Shown here: positions 56,345-64,000 of the stretch, piece after piece | How positions within the stretch are numbered: the first letter of the stretch is position 1 | Layout of the letters: each line of letters starts with the position of its first letter | DNA from: Plotosus lineatus | Taxonomy: Eukaryota > Chordata > Actinopteri > Siluriformes > Plotosidae | DNA: 64,000 bases | NCBI GenBank assembly: GCA_024760905.1 | Contig: CM045733.1 | Location: forward strand, 24,818,501 to 24,882,500 | Direction: 5' to 3' | Notes under the pieces: model-generated | Seen by the model: only the letters and a program-made list of their open reading frames with translations | What the model was told of the DNA's origin: nothing | The model's database searches: none | Made by a program: the position numbers and the translations under genes

Positions 56345-56619
56345 CAGGGGTGTCAAACTTATGGCACAAAGGGCCACGTGGCTGCAGATTTTTGTTTAAA
56401 CCAAGCAGCAGCACACTTGACTTTGCTCATTTAAAGAAACAATCTGAGTCTTCAGGCAGTTGATTGGTCAATCTGTCTGCTCTGTACAGAGACTGACCAA
56501 TCAACTGCCTGAAGACTCAGATCGGTTGTTTAAATGAGCTAAATCAGGTGTGTTGCTGATTGATTGAAACAAAAGCTTGCAGCCACAAGGCCCTTTGTGG
56601 CACAAGTTTGACACCTGTG
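56345..56619. mobile_element. Foldback (hAT-like) MITE, 275 bp
   Basis: Starts CAGGGGTGTCAAACTTATGG and ends in its near inverse (GTGGCACAAGTTTGACACCT). The arms are complementary almost to the centre; GTCTTCAGGCAGTTGATTGG at 56448 mirrors CCAATCAACTGCCTGAAGAC at 56496. CAGGGGTGTCAAAC is the end typical of hAT/Charlie-type elements. A clean 8-bp duplication is not obvious. Confidence 0.8.
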
Positions 56620-57334
56620 GTCTAAACCATCACCATATTCAGCAGTGAATCTCCAGCTTTCGATACATACCCTGTTTGTGAAGGGTATATTTCATCGGGT
56701 TTTTTGAAAACTTCATGTTTATAAATATCTCCAAGAAGATTTCCGGTATTTAAAAATCGTTTGAATATAACCCCCACATATTAGGTACCAAAATTTTGAG
56801 ACTTTTATCTAGGTTAAAATGAAATTTGAATCGAAACTCAAAAATAAATGAGCATGACGCGTCAGGCAATTCAATTTAAAAAAAAAATGGCATTGACCAT
56901 CATACGGCAAGATGGTTGCAACCGTGATGGATGCATCTGAGCAGGATAAAGTCATTTCTGATGTATCTAGTCCACATCTGACTGAGTAATATATTTCTAC
57001 GATCAGAATACAGTAGGCCCTTGTTATTCGCAGGGGTTCGGTTCTGGCACCTCCCGCGAATAAAGATAATTCGCGAGTTCTGTACACTGAAGTAAAACCC
57101 CATGTATCATATTACATGCGGGAATGATCAACTGGAAGTAAAATCCTAGGTATCTATGACATGTGCTAAAATATGCTTCTTAAACACATTCTATAGACAG
57201 TCTTACTCATTAATACAGTATTAATGTAGTAAAATGTAATAATGATTCAGAAAAACTTTTTAATTTTGTACTGTGATATTTATTAATAAAATATATAAAC
57301 ATTATACAGTGTATATATATATATATATAAGAAC

Positions 57335-58051
57335 TTACAGCTATAAGATAAGATACAGATAAGATACAGCTTTATTAATCTCACAATGGAGAAATTCACT
57401 GTTACAGGCTCTTGAGGTACCATCAGTAGGGGGTGCAAAAATAGATACATATACAAACATACACACATACATATATATTATATGAGTAAATAAATAAATA
57501 GATACATAAATAGTATAAATTAATAAACAATAAAAGAAAAGGAGGGAACGACTTTATAGACTGGCCTATATTAAAGTGTAATGTATCTGAGTGCAGAGTA
57601 GATGGGTTGATGTTCACAGTCAGTGTGGTAGATGTGGCTGATTAAAGTGCGCGGGGTTTTTATTGCACATAACCGGTATTTTCACAGACAGTTACAAAGT
57701 GGCGTTGTACAGTCTGACAGCGGTGGGAATGAACGACCTGCGGTAGCGCTCCTTCCTGCACTGAGGATGTCTCAGTTGTCCACTGAAGGAGCTACTCAGC
57801 TTCTCTACAGTCTGGTGAAGTGGGTGAGAGCTGTTGTTCATGATGGATGTGAGCTTTGCCACCATCCTCCTCTCACTCACCTCCTCCACAGAGTCAAGTG
57901 GGCAGCCGAGGACAGAGCTGGCCCTCCTGACCAGCTTGTTCAGTCTTTTTCTGTCCCGCTCTGTGCTGCCCAGGGCCCAGCAGATGGCAGCGTAGAGGAT
58001 TGCAGAGGCTACCACAGAGTCATAAAATGTCCTGAGCAGAGCATATAACAC
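57335..58051 (-). pseudogene. CR1/L2-group LINE 3' end (Rex1-like), 5'-truncated
   Basis: The minus-strand open frame (58051 to 57692, about 119 codons) has LLRTFYDSVVASAILYAAIC, STERDRKRLNKLVRRASSVL, GCPLDSVEEVSERRMVAKLT and RRSFIPTAVRLYN, the C-terminal part of a LINE reverse transcriptase polyprotein. A ~350-bp 3' UTR follows, ending in the common fish motif TTATTAATCTCACAATGGAG and an (AGATAC/AAGAT)-type short repeat tail at 57340-57362. The endonuclease and RT catalytic core are absent, as expected for a 5'-truncated insertion. The remaining frame is open, so it is relatively young. The clade call is from C-terminal motifs only. Confidence 0.8.
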
Positions 58052-58153
58052 ATTAATGGATAAAAATGCTTATCAGACACCCACTAGAGGGAAGAATTGC
58101 TTTATTTGTGAGGCGCTCCACCGAATGTAGGCGATTGTTGCAAGTGACCTATG

Positions 58154-58300
58154 GTGCTTGTGAGATAAATCGCGGCTTATCCGGATTTCCGATCTTTCGA
58201 GTGAGCAAGTGAAGGTTGAGTACTAAACAAGTATTCAACGCGCACTTTCTCACTTGAAAGATTGGAAGTCCGAATAAGTCGCGCTTTGTTTCACAAGCAC
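58154..58300. repeat. Hairpin element, 58-base arms
   Basis: Arm GTGCTTGTGAGATAAATCGC ... (58154-58211) and its inverse ... GCGCTTTGTTTCACAAGCAC (58243-58300), about 80% complementary, with a 31-base loop. It sits inside the Tigger-like element and may be a small foldback MITE. Confidence 0.75.
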
Positions 58301-59119
58301 TATACCTCACATTTATTGTACGGAACATAAAGAACATAAAAGTGTGACGTAATGACGTAATGAGCTTTCAGCCGGACCCAGAATGCAGGAGGCAGCATGA
58401 GAGGGCAGAGTGGATTTATTATTCAAAGGGGCTTATATCTTAAGCAGTGTGTTTTAACTAAGGTGAGCGTGCTTGTGTTTATTGGGAGTAGATGAGAAGA
58501 GTGAATTCAGGTGTGAACCACCGAGCAGCTCAGCCATGCCCCTCAGCCGGAGCGGAGAGACGCCAAAATCAAAGTCCCCCAAAAACACAGACCATAACAA
58601 AAAGAACATAAAAGAACTTGAAGTGTAATAAATTGGATAAACAAAACAAAAGGATAAACATGCTTCGCTACAGTGCATAAAATCACACACACACAAACAT
58701 TGTAAACATTAACTTCGGTACTGCACTGGAATAATAATTGAAAAAGACTTTCATACTACACTGCTTTACAACAGTTCAGATGATGATTCTTCTTCAGGTA
58801 CTTCAGAGGAAACTGTCGTTTCTTCAGTAGAAAGTTCTTCAGAAGAGACATCCAACATCATTACCTTTTTCTAGTGCTTAGCTGGTGTTTGAGTGGCATC
58901 ATAGCGCTTTACCGGTAATTAAAACACACTAAAAAAAGGCTTATCGACAACTTGTTCGCGAATTATGAAAAAGGGGTGTATATATATCATCTCAACCAAT
59001 CAGCAGGAAGGAGGACAGCCATTGGGTGAATTTGAATCACATGACACTTGCTCGGCAATCCGCGAATATACGCAGGCACGAGTGCAAAACCGCGAATAGT
59101 CAAGAGCCTACTGTATAAC

Positions 59120-61460
59120 CTTTATTGTGTATAGAATGTTCTAGTGCGGCTGTGTTGTTAATCTTGCAATACATGTAGACTTTGACTGATTGGATTGATT
59201 GGATCACTTGGTTCACTGATTAAACGTGAAGGGAATTAGCACTTCCAACTTCGAGCAGATTTTTATTTCATTTATCGGTTCTAATTTCAAAATCAACAGA
59301 TACGACATGCTCTTCAGATGTAAATTAAGAATCTCACTTAGTATGAGGCTATTTAAGAGTGTTTTGTTGGAGAAATATGTTCATTCTATGTTCATCTATG
59401 TTCATTCCGGTGCCGTTGATGTGGTCACATGACCTAATCATGCTCTGTGGTTGAATAAATAAGTAAACAAACACATGTGGTATTGTTTGTAATTACTTTT
59501 TCATTCATTTAATTTTATTATTATTTCATTCATTTTATTTACAACCTACATTATATGATAATGCATACATTCCTGTCTAAAATCAGCTGCTGCATGTGTA
59601 TTTGAGGCCACTGTCCCAGTTACTCAAGGTAGAATGATCATCATTATCAAGAATAGGATTGTTTATTCATATGATCTGTTTTTTTTCCAGTGAATGAACA
59701 GTACAATACTCTGAAAAAAATACAATTATTACTTATTACAATATAGTACTCTAAATTTTCCAAAATGATTATGTATTAGACTTTTCCAACATTTTGCCAT
59801 TTAACATGTTTTGACTTCCTTCACAGCCAAATCCATGCTAGATAGCATACAACTGATTGCAATGGATTAAGCATGTCATTTTTCTACTGACTTGGTTGGC
59901 TGAAGTACAATGGATTTTCAAAATTTGACTATTTTCGGAATTTTTATCAAATTTCACTTGTCTGACCCCTTTAAACCCCAAACCATGGTAGATAGCCCAA
60001 AACTGGTGCTTCCAATGGATTAAGCAGGTACTTTTCCCTTTGAAACAAATGTATGCAGGTATTGACTTGGTTGGTTAAATTTTAATTCATTTTCAAAAAT
60101 TGGTCTTTTTCGGTCATTTTTTTCCATGGCATAAATTGTAGTTTGAGGCATTTCTGAGGGACAATAACCTCAAAAGTGAGATGCACTGGTATCCCTAAAA
60201 AAATAGACTGGTTTATTCTACTCCATTATCCTGGAAAATAGCATAATGGGGCTTTCTAGATGTCTAATTTTGAAAATAAGGGCATCTAAAAATGCCATCT
60301 TTGCCAACTTGGTGTTACCATATTTTGGGGAAAAATACATTTTGAAATGGATTTTACTGCAAAACCTATTACATGAGACCTGAAACTCCACAATGCAAAT
60401 GTTTCTAGAAAGTAATAATTCTTGTTTCATAGTCTCCCCAAAAGTGTCACAGATGATGTCAGAGCCAGGGGCCTTAGGAAGGGGTAACTGAAAAAAATCT
60501 ATCTCGGAAACCGTTCAAGATAATTGCATAAAATTTGGACTGCTGATTTGTAATGGTAAACCTAACATATAGAATAAAAAAAAAACCCCACCCATTTATG
60601 ATTTCAATTTTTTGGCTGCTGGTACCTAATTCCAGTGTGTTTACACTTGTGTTTGTAGGGTAGTACTACCATGACTACAGCTGATATAGGGCTATGTTTA
60701 CATTTGTTTTCATATTAGATGCAGGAATGTATTTACATTTCACACAGTTGTAATGGCTGCATTCATCTGACTGGACAGAGGGCCTTGTGCAGATGATTGG
60801 CATTGACGTAACTTAAGCCATGAAAGTCCATGTGACTGCTTTTTAAAAATGCTTAGTACTTTTAATGAAGACTAACCTCAACCCCAGCCGTAAGCGGTAT
60901 AGATTTTGGATGTCTAGAGTATACACAAATTGGCTGAGATGGTAGGTTTTGTCAGTACACCTAACCAACACCTGCCTAGTCTAACAATAAAGGGCCATTT
61001 GACTCACATTGCTGACTACCACAGACATTATTGTGGAATCTCCCATGTAATGAGCAAACTATTTAGCAATGATCCACTCCTGGCAAGATGTGCCCTCCCT
61101 CTGTCATGATGTGTCTCTCTTTCATAACGTCCTGCCAGCATGTCACATGACCTACATATATCATCATATTGCCACAACTAATAACACAGTTTGTCACATG
61201 ATCTATATACTATATAATGGCATTGCACACAAGGGTGCTACCATGGGTGTGAATGTAAGTATAAATCAAAGTTCCTTGAAAAGTACAGCTGTGATTATAG
61301 AGTAACTGTAACCTTAATGGTTACAGAAGCAGGTTTGGGGCCAAATGGTCACTGCCCTGAGTGTGTGTTATATGTGTTTATGTGTGTGTATGTATGTGTG
61401 CTTGGATGGTTAAGTGCAGAAGTCGAAGTTCCCTTGCTCGATGAATATGGTATATCAAAA
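59120..61460. other. Unassigned stretch with an old tandem duplication
   Basis: No gene seen. 59818-59955 and 59972-60130 are diverged tandem copies (see findings). Confidence 0.5.
59818..60130. repeat. Diverged ~155-bp tandem duplication
   Basis: CAATGGATTAAGCA, GACTTGGTTGG and ATTTTCAAAA.TT blocks followed by TTTTCGG recur in the same order and spacing in two adjacent copies. Confidence 0.7.
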
Positions 61461-61467
61461 ACCAATC

Positions 61468-61572
61468 ATTGTGTGTGTGTTGCCCTGGAATGGTCCAAGG
61501 AGCTGTTCAGATTGTACTGCACCTTTGTTCAAGTGTCAGCTGGGATAGGCACCAACTCCCTGCAACTCTAGG
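61468..61572 (+). mobile_element. SINE-B tail fragment
   Basis: TGTTGCCCTGGAATGGTCC, GTGTCAGCTGGGATAGGCAC, CAACTCCCTGCAACTCTAG. Confidence 0.65.
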
Positions 61573-61579
61573 TGGGTTT

Positions 61580-62550
61580 TTTGTTTGTTTGTTTTTTTGG
61601 GGGGGGTGATTATCATATTTTAACAATATCAGAACATGGGGAAAATTATAGTTTTTTATTAGTTAATAAACCAGTCACTACTTTCATTTACATCAATTTT
61701 TTATTTTAACTCAATGAATTTTTTAGAATCCTTTCACCGAAATAAATGCATTTACATCCTAATGAAACCATATAAATTATACACCAGGACCATCAGATGA
61801 CCTCAGACATTAGTACTTTTCCCCACAACCCATGATTGGTCAGCACTGAATGTCTGCAGCTACAATTTGCATAAAAGTTGGCATGGGTTCATTTTTTTTA
61901 AATTCTCAACCCAGTATAACTCCTTATTAAAGTAAATTGTTGCAACATTTTGTAATAAAATTTCACTTTAGTGTGCCCATGTTAGGCTGAATGTTGTCAT
62001 TAAACAACTCTAATCTAGCGCTAATTGGATTCTTACAATTTAAACCAATTTAACAATTTAAATTTATAGAATTTCAAGAACACCTCAAGCCTTTCAGAGT
62101 GTTCGAACCTATTTTCTTCATTCTGTCTTGTATACGGACTCAGTGGAGATTTACATATTTCAATAAATGCATGCTTAAATTCTTTCTATCCTTAATTATT
62201 TTACACTTGTGCTGATATAAGGTGTTCAGCATCTCCATGACCCTATCAGTGAACATGACATGTGTCTGGAGTGTATTTATAAGTGTGGGAACTGGGACCC
62301 TTTTGCCCCAATCAAGACCAATGGGAGGAAAATGAAGCTGATCTGTGATGGATTCAGTACTGCTGCAATAAGATATGATTATGATAAGGAGGATGATGAG
62401 GATGATGATAACAAAAAGAGCTGGATTTTTGTTTTGATATCTCAAGTTAGATTTTCCATGCAAATCTTGGGGGAGTTGAGAAACCTCCAACTTTCCTTAG
62501 TCACTGGCTACATCAATGAGAACTGGCTAACAGCATACCAGCTACCAAAT
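61580..62550. other. Unassigned non-coding stretch
   Basis: No gene or repeat supported. The 137-codon ORF at 62260-62673 runs into a SINE-B in its second half, so it is not a gene. Confidence 0.5.
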
Positions 62551-62555
62551 AAGCC

Positions 62556-62868
62556 AATAATTAGGGTTGCGGCGAGGCTGGAGCCCATCTTAGCCAACTA
62601 TAAGCGAGGGTGGGGTACACACCGGACAAGTTTATCAGGCCATTGCAAGGCCAACACACACAACCATTCCTAGTTGCACCAAGGGACAAGTTTAAAAAAT
62701 CAATTAGCCTACTGTGCATTCTTTTGGACTGTGGGAGGAAACTGGAGTACTCTGTAAAAACCCACACAACCATGTGGAGAACTTGCAAATTCCATAGCTA
62801 TGCACCCGAACCTGGGAATTGAACACAGGACTTCTTGCTGTGAAGCGGACGTGCCAACCATGCGGCCG
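62556..62868 (-). mobile_element. SINE-B copy, near full length
   Basis: GAGGCTGGAGCCCATCTTAG, short CCAACACACACAACCATTCC seed, GGACTGTGGGAGGAAACTGG, GAACCTGGGAATTGAACAC, head complement CTTCTTGCTGTGAAGCGGAC. Confidence 0.85.
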
Positions 62869-62869
62869 A

Positions 62870-64000
62870 GACTTTATTATTCTGGAGGTAAATTATTTGA
62901 GGAAATCTAATGGAAGTCAAAGTAAAAACAGATCATCAAGTAAGTCTTAATGTCTTATTTGTTGCTGTACTTATAATCGGCCTGGCAGTTGGGGTCATTC
63001 TGGAATGGCGAATTATATAAAACCGTAACAGAATTATTAGCGAGATTATGATCACTGCATCCTGTTGTGCATGCACAGCTTAACTGTTGAACAGGTCTCA
63101 AAAATCCATTATTTTAAGACTAAAAAAAAAAAAAGAGAGAGATAAAAGTATTATCTTAGAATATTAAAAAAGAAGTTGACTGATGGCGCATCTTAATCTC
63201 ATGTGCTAAACCTTGTTACTGAAAGCAATACAAATACATATAAACAGGAGGAGTACATAGTGAGTGCACACTGTCCATGCAGTACACAACCTTGTTATTG
63301 GAATCACAGAACGTAAATGTGACTACTTATAGTAATTAATAAAATTGTTAAAATTACTATAATAACTAACACATATAGTTCCATTTTAAATTGGCGTCTG
63401 GAGGCTACAAAGATGCAATATTAATGGTAATCATATTCAATTTGTCAATTATTAGAGGTTGAAGTGCTACCACAAAGGATGCACAGATGGATAGACAGAC
63501 AGATGTTAAAGGCAACAGCAAGACTGTACCGCTTTGGCCAAGTATGGCTGAGGGGTAACGATGTCACACATCTGAGAGTCATAGAATGAAAAGAGAGAAA
63601 GACATTACACCAAGATTTTCACCCCTACCAGGCAGTTCTAATTTTATATCCCTAAACACTCTTAGTAGTGCACTAATTGTAGGCCCAATTTCAGTGGCAG
63701 GTTCTGTCTGTAACCTCGCTAACCTTGATAACCTCATTAACCTTTCTGACTGTTTCCTGGTAAGCCCCCAGGAGAGAACTGAAACCGCAGCAGTATCTGT
63801 GCACACAGATCAAAAGAGTCAGTACAGGTGCTTTGATAATGCTTCTGAAAGAAGAGCATCTAAATAACGAAAGAGGAGAAAAGGGAAAGAAAAGAAAGTC
63901 TTTGATGCCTGGCTTGTGAAAAAAAGGAGTCTCACAAAGGTCTGGAAGTGGGTGTATGGTGTTCCTGGTTGACTCATTGAGCAGGTGTGGGTGGAGACCA
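62870..64000. other. Unassigned stretch to window end
   Basis: No gene or repeat family supported. The complementary short ORFs near 63579-63867 have no recognisable domain. Confidence 0.5.

Larger units (their letters stand above)
57011..59113. mobile_element. Tigger-like TIR element, 2.1 kb with nested insertions
   Basis: TA, CAGTAGGCCCTTGTTATTCG; the right end inverted reads CAGTAGGCTCTTGACTATTC, then TA at 59114. Without the nested LINE fragment (57335-58051) and hairpin (58154-58300) the host element would be near 1.2 kb. No transposase is readable in it. Confidence 0.8.

Noticed and set aside
57632..58048. 138-codon plus-strand ORF
   Set aside because: It is antisense to the LINE C-terminal frame, which has recognisable motifs.
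62260..62673. 137-codon ORF with an acidic Asp/Glu stretch
   Set aside because: Its second half is translated SINE-B, and the acidic part is a GATGAG-type simple repeat.

Overview
This 64 kb window looks like non-coding DNA from a ray-finned (teleost) fish. The reasons are very dense dinucleotide and trinucleotide microsatellites, tRNA-derived SINEs with LINE-type tails, Tc1-like relics of the kind common in fish, several Tigger/pogo-like terminal-inverted-repeat elements, and RTE-like and L2-like retrotransposons. I cannot fix the order or species. I see no host protein-coding exon, rRNA, functional tRNA gene or CRISPR array that I can support. The window reads as intergenic or intronic repeat strata.

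Layout. 0-2.5 kb: Tigger-like ends, a piggyBac transposase relic and a small inverted-repeat element. 5.3-8.5 kb: an apparently intact RTE-like LINE (998-codon endonuclease plus reverse transcriptase) inserted into an older SINE with a target-site duplication. 8.7-9.7 kb: a MITE whose interior carries an ~11-bp-periodic TTCC array. 13-14 kb: a Tc1-like relic split by a SINE. 16 kb: a Tigger-like element with a relic helix-turn-helix of its transposase. 18.2-18.6 kb: a retroposon with a (TAG)n tail. 20-21 kb: an inverted-repeat element with a HIRAN-like coding relic. 22-27 kb: more MITEs, a Tc1-like relic and SINEs. 27.4-30.5 kb: a second, decayed copy of the same LINE. 31-36 kb: SINEs nested in or beside Tigger-like elements. 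38-39 kb: microsatellites and another Tigger-like relic. 43 kb: a MITE. 45 kb: a 103-bp-arm near-perfect palindrome inside (TA)n. 46.7-47.3 kb: a 27-bp minisatellite. 49-51.5 kb: an L2-like RT relic and a 1,026-bp TIR element. 53-56.6 kb: SINEs and a hAT-like foldback. 57-59 kb: a Tigger-like element holding a 5'-truncated LINE and a hairpin. 59-64 kb: mostly unassigned.

How the parts work together. The LINE at 5.3 kb has what an active element needs: apurinic-type endonuclease, an FADD reverse transcriptase and a (GAA)n-type 3' end. A tRNA-Glu-like SINE family (here 'SINE-A', ten copies) carries in some copies a tail made of the LINE's own 5' leader joined to its last codons and 3' end, so it is plausibly mobilised by that LINE. 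Other SINE-A copies keep the same head and body but swap the tail, at about the same junction, for an L2-like tail or a (GAT)n-ending tail. This modular tail exchange is the most notable biology in the window. Several insertions are dated relative to each other by clean target-site duplications.
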